DNA from: Gracilimonas sp031581265
GTDB taxonomy: Bacteria > Bacteroidota > Rhodothermia > Balneolales > Balneolaceae
Reading direction: 5' to 3'
DNA: 19,417 nt
Assembly: GCF_031581265.1 (NCBI RefSeq)
Contig: NZ_JAVLBQ010000047.1
Span: forward strand, 1-19,417
A program made the translations under genes and the position numbers. The notes beneath the pieces are model-generated. The model had not been told where the DNA came from, searched no databases, and saw only the letters and a program-made list of their open reading frames with translations. Below, one piece after another: positions 6,752 to 14,412 of the stretch. Each line of letters opens with the position of its first letter. The stretch's first letter is position 1.

Positions 6752-8029
6752 ATGAAAGATCGAATTCTGTTTCTTTTTTTGATATGTCCGGCACTTCTTC
6801 TAACCGCATGTAGCCCTGAAGAGCAAACATCTGCTACCTTGACCGAAATATCTTTTTTAGATGTGCAAACCCATATTAGTTATTTATCAACGGATGAAAT
6901 GAAGGGGCGGGAAGCCGGAACTGCAGAAGAAGCCAAAGCAGCAAATTACATCGCAGATTTGTTTCGGGAATATGGTCTTGTTCCGGCCGGCGAAGAGGAT
7001 ACGTACTTTCAGAATTTCACTGTGAATATGTCGGTGCTTGAAAACCCGCATGCCAGTGAGGGTGACTCTGCGGCGGATAAAAGAATCGCCAAAAATGTAG
7101 CTGCTTTATTACAGGGAACAGGAGATTCTGAGGAGCTGGTTATTATAGGTGCACACTATGATCATTTGGGAATGGGAGATTTCGGGTCACTCAGCAGCAG
7201 TGAAGAACCAAAAATTCACAACGGAGCAGATGATAATGCATCCGGGACGGCCGGATTGTTGGAGTTAGCCGAGTACTTTTCAGAGAACCGTCCCCAAACC
7301 GATATTCTTTTTTTAGCATTTTCAGGGGAGGAAATGGGACTGCTTGGATCTCAATATTATGTTGAAAACCCAACGGTAGATTTAAATAATGCCCTCGCCA
7401 TGATTAATATGGATATGATTGGGCGAATGAACAACGACCGGTTATTGATATTTGGGGTAGCTACTGCCGATCGATGGGAAGGAATGTTGAACGAAGCCAA
7501 TAGCGACTCACTTTCATTAGAATTAGTACCCGACGGAACCGGTTCAAGCGATCATACAAGCTTCTATTATCAGGATATTCCGGTGCTCCACTATTTTACC
7601 GATACACATGCCGATTATCACCGCCCTTCAGATGATGCGGAGTGGATAAATGCAGAAGGGCAGGCTCGGGTACTGAAGCATGTTGCTCGTGTTGTTGAAC
7701 GTTTAGACGAATTGGATAAAGCAGACATGGAATTTACAGAAGCACCGGGGCAACAGCGACAATCAATGAGTATGGATGGTCCAACCTTGGGGGTGCTTCC
7801 GGATTATGGATATGATGGGGAAGGATTTAGGATTACGGGTGTAAGCGGTGACGGCCCTGCCGCAAAAGCCGGTTTAGAAGGGGGAGATATTATTATCCGA
7901 ATTGGAGCAATAGATGTGGAAGATATTTATGGCTATATGGGCGCATTAAACGAATTGGAACGAGGTGAAACAGTAGAAGTAACGGTACTTCGAGATGGAG
8001 AGGAACTTACGATGCAAGTGTTGCTATAG
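6752..8029 (+). CDS. Lipoprotein M28-family zinc peptidase with C-terminal PDZ domain
   Basis: M28 enzymes are di-zinc aminopeptidases. The 425-residue product has a lipoprotein signal peptide ending LLTAC (Cys20). A protease-associated-like region precedes the catalytic domain. The catalytic and zinc ligands are visible: H135 in 'GAHYDHLG', D160/D161 in 'NGADDNASG', the E193-E194 pair in 'FSGEEMG', D221 in 'NMDMIG' and H290 in 'DYHRPSDD'. Residues 345-425 form a PDZ domain ('GDGPAAKAGLEGGDII', 'GETVEVTVLRDGEEL'), which in this class is thought to position or recruit peptide substrates. The enzyme should be anchored in the periplasm or outer membrane and trim peptides. The gene converges with the DUF4249 operon, and both stop codons fall in one inverted repeat. 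Confidence 0.93.
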   Translation: MKDRILFLFLICPALLLTACSPEEQTSATLTEISFLDVQTHISYLSTDEMKGREAGTAEEAKAANYIADLFREYGLVPAGEEDTYFQNFTVNMSVLENPHASEGDSAADKRIAKNVAALLQGTGDSEELVIIGAHYDHLGMGDFGSLSSSEEPKIHNGADDNASGTAGLLELAEYFSENRPQTDILFLAFSGEEMGLLGSQYYVENPTVDLNNALAMINMDMIGRMNNDRLLIFGVATADRWEGMLNEANSDSLSLELVPDGTGSSDHTSFYYQDIPVLHYFTDTHADYHRPSDDAEWINAEGQARVLKHVARVVERLDELDKADMEFTEAPGQQRQSMSMDGPTLGVLPDYGYDGEGFRITGVSGDGPAAKAGLEGGDIIIRIGAIDVEDIYGYMGALNELERGETVEVTVLRDGEELTMQVLL

Positions 8030-8055
8030 GAGAAATATGGTATAAATTTTCTCCT
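8028..8055. terminator. Inverted repeat spanning two convergent stop codons
   Basis: AGGAGAAA (8028-8035) is the perfect reverse complement of TTTCTCCT (8048-8055). The plus-strand TAG (8027-8029) and the minus-strand stop (8054-8056) lie at the two ends of the stem. The symmetry suits a shared, bidirectional 3' end, but the stem is AT-rich and lacks a following T tract. Confidence 0.45.
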
Positions 8056-8929
8056 AATTATCTGGCTGGCATGATATAATAACTTGATGATCCCCAACAC
8101 AAACAGGATAAGAAAAAACTTTTCTAATAGACCCTACTAAATACCCAACTCCATTTTCAATATTTGATGTAGCTTCCGGCAGTGCAATTACGTCCCGTCC
8201 TAATTCTGAAAAATCAACCCAGTCGCTGCCGGCAACACTTACTACAGCCTTGGTATCCAAGATTTCTATTTGCGGTTGTGAGGCCTCAAGGGATTTCAAA
8301 ATTACATTCACAAAATCATCATTTGGGTATATGACAATTCGATATTTTTCAGATGTTCGATAGTAGATAACCTGATCTTGAATTACGCTAAACTCGTGGA
8401 TAGTATTATCCCGCCGGTCCCGTACTTTCCAGTTTAATAAGACCTCAGCGAGGTTGTTTACATCGTACACTTCCACATAATTAAAATCTATGGTTGGGTC
8501 GGCAAACTGACCAGGTATATCTACAGTGGCAGTGGTAATGGCTCCATCCGATCTTTCCACTTTTAGTTTATAGGTATTAGATGGATGAATGTCCGTTGTA
8601 GTCCAAAAATTCCAGACATAAGCATCTTCCTCGGCAACCTGGGAAAGGGTGAAAAGGGAATCATTCATGGTGGTTATTTCGCCGGTATCAAGGTTTTCTA
8701 AGGTAACCGTAGCATCAATAGGTTCATCTGAGTATTCAGTGGTCTCTCTAACCGGCATAACCCGAACCCATTGTGTGTCTGCTTCGGAACCTAAATACCC
8801 ATAGACGGAGAAAAAGTATTCGTGATTTTCCTCAATGGGTTGAAAGGGCTCTTCACAACCGGATATAAATAAAAGTGAAGCAAGGCATAAAACGCCAAAC
8901 TTCATTAAAAAGTGACGAATATAGGTCAT
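8054..8929 (-). CDS. DUF4249 lipoprotein, second tandem copy
   Basis: A 291-residue outer-envelope lipoprotein of the DUF4249 family, found in Bacteroidota next to TonB-dependent receptors. Its function is unproven; by position it may act like a SusD-type surface partner, which is inference. The signal peptide ends FISGC (Cys25), followed by EEPFQP. A later in-frame Met at residue 9 would also give a valid lipoprotein signal. It is well over half identical by eye to its neighbour at 9025, sharing 'ADTQWVR', 'MPVRETT', 'YSDEPIDAT', 'VERSDGA', 'WKVRDRRD', 'EILDTKAV' and 'SNIENGVGY'. Two cysteines near the C-terminus are spaced CX9C in both copies. It lies 95 bases after its twin, with a stable hairpin in the gap. 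Confidence 0.85.
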   Translation of the reverse strand: MTYIRHFLMKFGVLCLASLLFISGCEEPFQPIEENHEYFFSVYGYLGSEADTQWVRVMPVRETTEYSDEPIDATVTLENLDTGEITTMNDSLFTLSQVAEEDAYVWNFWTTTDIHPSNTYKLKVERSDGAITTATVDIPGQFADPTIDFNYVEVYDVNNLAEVLLNWKVRDRRDNTIHEFSVIQDQVIYYRTSEKYRIVIYPNDDFVNVILKSLEASQPQIEILDTKAVVSVAGSDWVDFSELGRDVIALPEATSNIENGVGYLVGSIRKVFSYPVCVGDHQVIISCQPDN

Positions 8930-8980
8930 TATTTTTAGTTAGAAGGAATGATTTAATTAAAGTAAAATATTGCGAGTGAT

Positions 8981-8996
8981 GGCGGTTTCCACCGCC
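8981..8996 (-). ncRNA. Intercistronic GNRA-loop hairpin between the two DUF4249 genes
   Basis: On the coding (minus) strand GGCGGT-GGAA-ACCGCC forms a 6-bp GC-rich stem closed by a GGAA tetraloop. A T7 tract lies before it, not after, in the direction of transcription, so it is not an intrinsic terminator for the operon. A role in mRNA processing or in setting the ratio of the two lipoproteins is possible. It could also be one copy of a dispersed repeat. Confidence 0.5.
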
Positions 8997-9024
8997 CAAA
9001 AAAAGTACGTATGAATAAATTACC

Positions 9025-9921
9025 TTAATCGATGATAGATTGACATGATACAATCTCTCCAAAGTCTCCAACACAAACTGGAAAAGGGATAGTTTTTCTA
9101 ATGGTACCTACGAAATATCCCACTCCGTTTTCGATGTTAGAAGTTGCTTGTGGTAGAGCAATGATACTTCTATCAAGTTCGGAAAAATCGATCCAGTCTT
9201 TACCAGCTACTGTAATAACTGCTTTAGTATCCAAAATTTCTACATCAACCTGATCTGCTTCAAGTGTTTCAAGAATTTCATTAGTAAAGTCAACATTTGG
9301 ATAGACCGTAATGAGGTATTCGTCATCATCTTGGAAATATTTTATTCTGTGCTGTAATATTCTGAATAGGTGAATAGTATCATCTCTACGGTCTCTTACT
9401 TTCCAGTCTATTCTTGCTTCGGCAATATTATTTACTCCTGTTAAAGAAATATATCTTCCTTCAACTACAGGTTCGGGGTAATCATCAGGAATGTTTACAG
9501 TTGTTTTTGAAACTGCCCCATCAGACCTTTCTACAACAAGTGAATAGGCATGGGATGGTTTAATATCAAAGGTTGTCCAGAAATTCCATATTAAAGCATC
9601 TCCCGGGGCCACTTGCGGCATACTAAAAAGTGAATCATTAACAATGACTTCTTCTCCGGTTTCAAGCTCTGTCAATGTTGCTGTTGCATCAATGGGTTCA
9701 TCGGAGTAGTCGGTAGTTTCTCTGACGGGCATTATTCGCACCCATTGCGTATCGGCCGTGGCGTCAAGGAAGCCATAAATGGAATAAAAATACTGATCGT
9801 TTTCTTCAAGAGGTTGAAAGGGTTCTTCGCAACCTGCTACAAGAGCTACTAAAGCAATAATCACTACTTTAAAGCTGATGAATGTTTTAGACTTCGAGTT
9901 GTCTTTATTCTTAAATAGCAT
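9025..9921 (-). CDS. DUF4249 lipoprotein, first tandem copy, coupled to TonB receptor
   Basis: The 298-residue product has a lipoprotein signal peptide ending LVAGC (Cys31) and then EEPFQPLEEN, the same post-cysteine block as the second copy. The rest is a beta-rich domain with shared motifs such as 'ADTQWVRIMPVRETT', 'WKVRDRRDDTIH' and 'DTKAVITVAGKDWIDFSEL', and the C-terminal CX9C pair in 'PVCVGD...SC'. The ATG (9919-9921) is one base beyond the TAA (9923-9925) of the upstream TonB receptor, so the two are almost certainly translated from the same mRNA with coupling. This supports a receptor-lipoprotein complex at the outer membrane. The ligand cannot be read from the sequence. Confidence 0.9.
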   Translation of the reverse strand: MLFKNKDNSKSKTFISFKVVIIALVALVAGCEEPFQPLEENDQYFYSIYGFLDATADTQWVRIMPVRETTDYSDEPIDATATLTELETGEEVIVNDSLFSMPQVAPGDALIWNFWTTFDIKPSHAYSLVVERSDGAVSKTTVNIPDDYPEPVVEGRYISLTGVNNIAEARIDWKVRDRRDDTIHLFRILQHRIKYFQDDDEYLITVYPNVDFTNEILETLEADQVDVEILDTKAVITVAGKDWIDFSELDRSIIALPQATSNIENGVGYFVGTIRKTIPFPVCVGDFGEIVSCQSIID

Positions 9922-9922
9922 T

Positions 9923-12181
9923 TTAATTAAGATCTAACCTAAGTGAAAGATAAGCTGTCAGAGGCAGCTGATTGATACGCTCTTGGGTAAATACATCATA
10001 GTAGAACATGTTTTTTCTGTCATAGATGTTGATTGCACCAAGCTTAGTTGAAAACTTGTTGTTATCAGATAAATTAAATACTCGTTCAATGGAAACATCG
10101 AGACTGTGATAGTTAGGAAGTCTTCCCCGGAACGGTTTATCAATTAATATTCTTTGATCACCGGTTCTAAAGGTTACATCAGGAAAGCGACGGTCGAACC
10201 ATAAAATTTCATCAAAACCTAATGGACGCGTAAAGGGTGCTCCTGACCCAAATTGCCACCGGGCACCGAGGGTGAATTTTCCTAACTCATAACTTGTCAC
10301 AGCGTTCACCTGATGTCTTCGGTCATGGGATGGATTATATTCAACAACCGGCTCTCCAAACCAAACTCCAAAATTATCTTGAGCTGCGGTATAAGTAGTA
10401 TTGGTGTATCCGTAACTTAGTAATCCGTAGAAATTGCCGCGGTTATATTCAATGCGTGCATCCGTTCCGTATACTGTGCCATTAGTAAGTCTTAGGTTAG
10501 TTGAAAAGCGGGCTATAGGACTCCAAGTTGAAACCGGGATATCGTATAAATCTTTGTAATAAACTTCAATAGAATAGTTAAAGTAATTCCCAATTCCTTG
10601 CTGCCATCCAAGAAGGGCGTGGCGTGCTTCTGATTGTTTTGAATCTCCGGGAATACTATTCCAGGTTACAAATACACCGGTGGCATCCCTGGAATCTGTG
10701 AAACCAAATACAGCCTGACGATAAATTCCGGCAGCGGCATTAATTTCACCACCGCCTTCGCCGAATGGTAAGTAAGAAAGTCTAACTCTGGGTTCTATAC
10801 TAGCCGGATAATTATTATAAAGAGAAAGAACGGCTCCTGGTTCTATTGTTATTTTATCTCCGAGTGGAATCGAAAATTGTACATTTCCGCCTGTACTTAA
10901 TAGATCAAACTCATTATCAGCCAGCCCGTTTACTCTGCCAATTAAATCATAATTCATCCATTCAATTCTGAAAAGCACTCCATAATCAGCTCTTACTTTT
11001 CCATAATATTTGGATAAGGAAAGGTCGGTTCTAAATTGAGTGATTGCTGACTCATATGTTCGGTCTTCAAAAATTGAGGCATTTGAAAGGTTAGATATAT
11101 GAGAATTAAAACGGAAGAAATTTTGATCATTCAATGCCTGGCAATTCATTCCAATTACAAAATTACTCCATTCAACAGTCTCATCTTTTTGGGTATTTAT
11201 TTTCCCTTCATCCTTAGTGCGCATGAAAGTACCTGAACAGCTGGATTCGGGATTGGAATTACTGAGTTTAATGTATTGACTCTGGAATTTAAGCGGCTGT
11301 TGTTCCGATAAATACCAAGAACTCGTTTCATCTATAAAAGATTGTTTGGCCGACACAATGATAGAAAGCTGATCTTCTTTTATTGGTCCTTCAAACATTA
11401 CGTCAGCTAAAAAAGGGCTAACAGATCCGGACCCTCCAAATTCAAAACGGTCTCCATTTCTCATGCTTACATCAAGTACAGAGGAGATTCTGCCGCTAAA
11501 TTCAGAATTAAAGCCACCGGGGTAAAAATCAGCGGATGAAACAAGGTTATCCGGAAAGGGAGAGAAAAAGGAAAGAATGTGAAATGGTTTATAGACTAAA
11601 GAACCGTCAACCAATACCATATTTTCGGCGGGTGTACCACCTCGAATAAAAAGCTGGCCACCACGATTACCCAATGAAACTACACCAGGCATAACTTGTA
11701 AATAGTTCACCAAATCTCCACCGGCTACCGGAGAAGAAATGCGGCTTACATCCACTGAAGAAATTCGTTGTCGTCCCATTTCTGAACGGGCGGCACTGGT
11801 TCTTTGCACTACAGTTAGTTCGCCAAGGTCAACGTCATTAACACTGAGCTCCACACTCATACTTCTTGATTCATTGGCGGCGAAGGTAAGAGTGTCTTCT
11901 TGTGTGACATACCCTAAAAAACTGAATATTACACGATAGGACCCGGGATCAATTCGGTTAACTGAATAAATACCGTCTCTGTCTGCCGCAGCACCCAGTA
12001 GTTGGTCAGGGTTATCAAGATTTATAAGCCGAACATTTGCGCCCTCGAGAGTTTCTCCGGTTTTAAAATCAGTAATAATCCCATTAAGCGTAGCTTGCTG
12101 AGCGGTGGCTTGAAAGGTTAAAATTCCAGTTAAAAATATTGTTGCCCAACAGAGTGAAAGTAGCCGACTAATCTTCTTCAA
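9923..12181 (-). CDS. TonB-dependent receptor paired with DUF4249 lipoproteins
   Basis: A 752-residue outer-membrane active transporter. It has a signal peptide (about 1-27, ending ATAQ), then a carboxypeptidase-regulatory-like beta-sandwich at about 30-113 ('TLNGIITDFKTGETLEGANV', 'FSFLGYVTQEDTL'). The plug follows at about 140-250 ('GGQLFIRGGTPAENMVLVDG', 'YPGGFNSEFSGRISSVLDV'), then a 22-strand barrel to the end. Cys315 and Cys347 lie in what should be a surface loop and may form a disulfide. The start is TTG at 12181: an in-frame TGA lies just upstream, AGG is suitably placed, and the signal peptide MKKISRLL begins directly there. It heads an operon with two DUF4249 genes. The substrate is unknown; nothing nearby names it. 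Confidence 0.92.
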   Translation of the reverse strand: MKKISRLLSLCWATIFLTGILTFQATAQQATLNGIITDFKTGETLEGANVRLINLDNPDQLLGAAADRDGIYSVNRIDPGSYRVIFSFLGYVTQEDTLTFAANESRSMSVELSVNDVDLGELTVVQRTSAARSEMGRQRISSVDVSRISSPVAGGDLVNYLQVMPGVVSLGNRGGQLFIRGGTPAENMVLVDGSLVYKPFHILSFFSPFPDNLVSSADFYPGGFNSEFSGRISSVLDVSMRNGDRFEFGGSGSVSPFLADVMFEGPIKEDQLSIIVSAKQSFIDETSSWYLSEQQPLKFQSQYIKLSNSNPESSCSGTFMRTKDEGKINTQKDETVEWSNFVIGMNCQALNDQNFFRFNSHISNLSNASIFEDRTYESAITQFRTDLSLSKYYGKVRADYGVLFRIEWMNYDLIGRVNGLADNEFDLLSTGGNVQFSIPLGDKITIEPGAVLSLYNNYPASIEPRVRLSYLPFGEGGGEINAAAGIYRQAVFGFTDSRDATGVFVTWNSIPGDSKQSEARHALLGWQQGIGNYFNYSIEVYYKDLYDIPVSTWSPIARFSTNLRLTNGTVYGTDARIEYNRGNFYGLLSYGYTNTTYTAAQDNFGVWFGEPVVEYNPSHDRRHQVNAVTSYELGKFTLGARWQFGSGAPFTRPLGFDEILWFDRRFPDVTFRTGDQRILIDKPFRGRLPNYHSLDVSIERVFNLSDNNKFSTKLGAINIYDRKNMFYYDVFTQERINQLPLTAYLSLRLDLN

Positions 12182-12257
12182 TGTTAACCTGTTTCAGTTT
12201 GTGATTTTAGGTAGTTAGTAATAAAGTAGTTAAAATTTATTCTGTGATATTTCTAAT

Positions 12258-12289
12258 AAAAAAAGCACCTGTTACATTTTATTACAAGG
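12258..12289 (-). terminator. Possible terminator downstream of the S15 hydrolase gene
   Basis: On the minus strand a short stem, CCTTGT with ACAGG (12268-12289, one bulged A), is followed by GC and then seven T (12258-12264). It lies about 170 bases after the hydrolase stop and about 75 bases before the next gene's start. It could be the hydrolase terminator or a leader structure of the receptor operon. The remainder of the 278-base gap 12182-12459 shows no ORF and no promoter I would defend. Confidence 0.35.
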
Positions 12290-12459
12290 GGGTATAGGCT
12301 TCAAATAGATTGTATTTAATAAATTCCATCATAATAGTTGACATAAGCTAAGACAAACTAAAATAAATGAAGCGATCTCTCTCTTATCCGCATAACTATC
12401 ACATTATATAAGATCACCTCAAATCTCCCTTGCCAAAAAGTATGGTACTGGTAATAACT

Positions 12460-14292
12460 TTAATTTGTATTGAAAGCTCCTTTTCCTCCAACAACAGGTA
12501 TATTCAAAAAGGTGCCATCCAGATCAACTGTTAGCTGAGTACCGGGTTCTGGCCAGAGAGTATATTCCCTATCACTTCCAAATATCATGAGCCCAATTTG
12601 TTGTCCTGCAGGTATAATTTGGTCATCGGGTTGAAGTTCAAAAGTTATGGTGTAAAAAGTGCCGGGTTCAAGAGGGCCACTTTCGGTTAATGACTTATGG
12701 TTTTGCGGATCAGCCCAGCCACGTGTAATGATGTTATCCGTAATTTGTGTGCCTCGACCATCTTGCCAGGGTAGTGAAACCAACCAAACCGATAAATTCG
12801 CAGCCGGTTTACTGCTCGAAAGTTTTACGGTAATGGATGGCGTACCCGAAATATGTAAAGAATCAACCAAGGGTTCGGTTATATATATCAGCCGGTGGTT
12901 GGTCCATTCTGCTTTTGCTAACGTTCCTCCATCAAAAGAAACGTTATCAACTATTGTCTCTGTACCTTGTATTGTTGGTCGCTCTGTAGTCATTCCACCA
13001 CGTTCAGGAGCACCTTGAGTAAGATGTAAAGTGATATCTTGAGCATCCGGATGTGGGTAGTCGGGATAGGATGTGGGTTGATCTCGTTCATCATTTTCAC
13101 GGGTAATCCATGCGCGTGATAAATCTTCCACATCACTTTCAACATCAAATAAGTATCGGGTAAACCACATGTTCATCAGCCAGTGTGGAGGCTCGCCACC
13201 GTGTCCGCCTTGGTGATAATAAATCATAGAGGGAACGCCCTTTTCTTTAACAGCTTCATAAATACGAAGACTGTGTTCCGGCATTACATTCCAGTCATTG
13301 AAGGCATGGGCCATCAACATGGGGGCTTGCAGATTATCAATTTCATTCAAATAATCGCGCCCGGCCCAAAACTCATTATAATCTCCGGTAACCCGGTCTA
13401 TGCCTTGTGCAATGATGGAATCTCTGTATATACTTCTGTTTCGTTCTCTATATTCTTCAGCTCCGGAATAGATGAAGTCATAGAGCACATCCACGTCTTC
13501 TCCCAGGTACCCACCCGGAGATCGAACCAAGCCATGGGAACGATAATAATGGTAATAGGAGGTGTTGGGTGCTACTGGAATAATGGCCTCAAGCCCCTCA
13601 ACACCGGTTGTTGCAGCGGCAAGTGGCAGAGTTCCGTTGTAGGAAGTACCGGTCATACCAACCTGTCCGGTAGTCCAAAAGGCTTCAACTTCTTCATTCC
13701 CATCGGGAGTAGTATATCCAGTAGCGCGACCATTTAGCCAATCTATAACTGCTTTTGGTGCCAATGACTCGTTATCTCCTCCCACGGTTGGTGAACCTTG
13801 GGAAAGTCCAGTGCCGGGGGAGCTGGAGTGAACAACTATAAACCCTCGGGGCACCCAGGTTTTAATATGTGAATTGGATATAACAGGGCGTTCGCCTCGT
13901 CGCTGTACTTCGGGGCCGGGAGTACGAGCCGGTGGTTCCTCGCCCAGTTCATGTTCAACATCCCAGAAAAAATCATAAGGCGGCCGAGCCGTTCCGGCGT
14001 AATAAGGACTCGTTTCATAGATAACCGGTAGTTTCAAATCCCCTGATTCTGTCTGTTGGGGGCGTGTTACCGATACATGCATACGATCGAGTTGCCCTTT
14101 GCCATCGGTATCGAATTCAGTTTCAACCCAGAGATCATGGCGAATCCAGTTGTCCTGATTTTCGAATTCAGGAATTACCTGAGCCTGACCATCTTCAATA
14201 ACAGGAACCTGAATATCCTGAGCCTGGAGGCTTAAAAGTGATGCAGTGAGTAGTGCTGCAAATACAAAAATTGATTTGTAGAATGTTTTCAT
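12460..14292 (-). CDS. Secreted S15-family (Xaa-Pro dipeptidyl-peptidase-like) hydrolase
   Basis: This 610-residue serine hydrolase belongs to the CocE/NonD and Xaa-Pro dipeptidyl-peptidase (S15) superfamily. The signal peptide MKTFYKSIFVFAALLTASLL is followed by a likely cut near 'LQAQ' (24-25), so it acts outside the cytoplasm. The alpha/beta-hydrolase triad is visible as Ser217 in 'GMTGTSYNGTLP', Asp333 in 'AHAFNDWNV' and His364 in 'QGGHGGEPPHW'. From about residue 400 a beta-sandwich PepX_C-type domain follows ('TPSITVKLSSSKPAANLSVW'). GTSYNG is nearer to PepX-type peptidases than to cocaine-esterase-type members, but the substrate (X-Pro peptides or acyl esters) is not proven. It is separated from the upstream TonB receptor by a strong terminator. 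Confidence 0.88.
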   Translation of the reverse strand: MKTFYKSIFVFAALLTASLLSLQAQDIQVPVIEDGQAQVIPEFENQDNWIRHDLWVETEFDTDGKGQLDRMHVSVTRPQQTESGDLKLPVIYETSPYYAGTARPPYDFFWDVEHELGEEPPARTPGPEVQRRGERPVISNSHIKTWVPRGFIVVHSSSPGTGLSQGSPTVGGDNESLAPKAVIDWLNGRATGYTTPDGNEEVEAFWTTGQVGMTGTSYNGTLPLAAATTGVEGLEAIIPVAPNTSYYHYYRSHGLVRSPGGYLGEDVDVLYDFIYSGAEEYRERNRSIYRDSIIAQGIDRVTGDYNEFWAGRDYLNEIDNLQAPMLMAHAFNDWNVMPEHSLRIYEAVKEKGVPSMIYYHQGGHGGEPPHWLMNMWFTRYLFDVESDVEDLSRAWITRENDERDQPTSYPDYPHPDAQDITLHLTQGAPERGGMTTERPTIQGTETIVDNVSFDGGTLAKAEWTNHRLIYITEPLVDSLHISGTPSITVKLSSSKPAANLSVWLVSLPWQDGRGTQITDNIITRGWADPQNHKSLTESGPLEPGTFYTITFELQPDDQIIPAGQQIGLMIFGSDREYTLWPEPGTQLTVDLDGTFLNIPVVGGKGAFNTN

Positions 14293-14357
14293 AATGAAAC
14301 TTGATTAAATATTTTTCCGATGGGAAAGTAACAGAACTTTTGAAAACTTTTATGAAT

Positions 14358-14388
14358 AAAAAAAGGCACACCCTATTAGGATGTGCCT
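14358..14388 (-). terminator. Strong terminator of the riboswitch-controlled receptor gene
   Basis: On the minus strand AGGCACATCC pairs with GGGTGTGCCT over ten positions with one U-G, around a TAATA loop. The stem is followed directly by seven T (14358-14364). It lies 24 bases past the receptor stop and isolates it from the S15 hydrolase gene. Confidence 0.95.
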
Positions 14389-14412
14389 GAATATTCACCC
14401 TCAAAAGAAAAA

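Noticed and set aside
13183..13737. 184-residue plus-strand ORF
   Set aside because: It is antisense to the catalytic domain of the S15 hydrolase, where triad residues and domain order are intact; no family pattern is visible in the plus-strand product.
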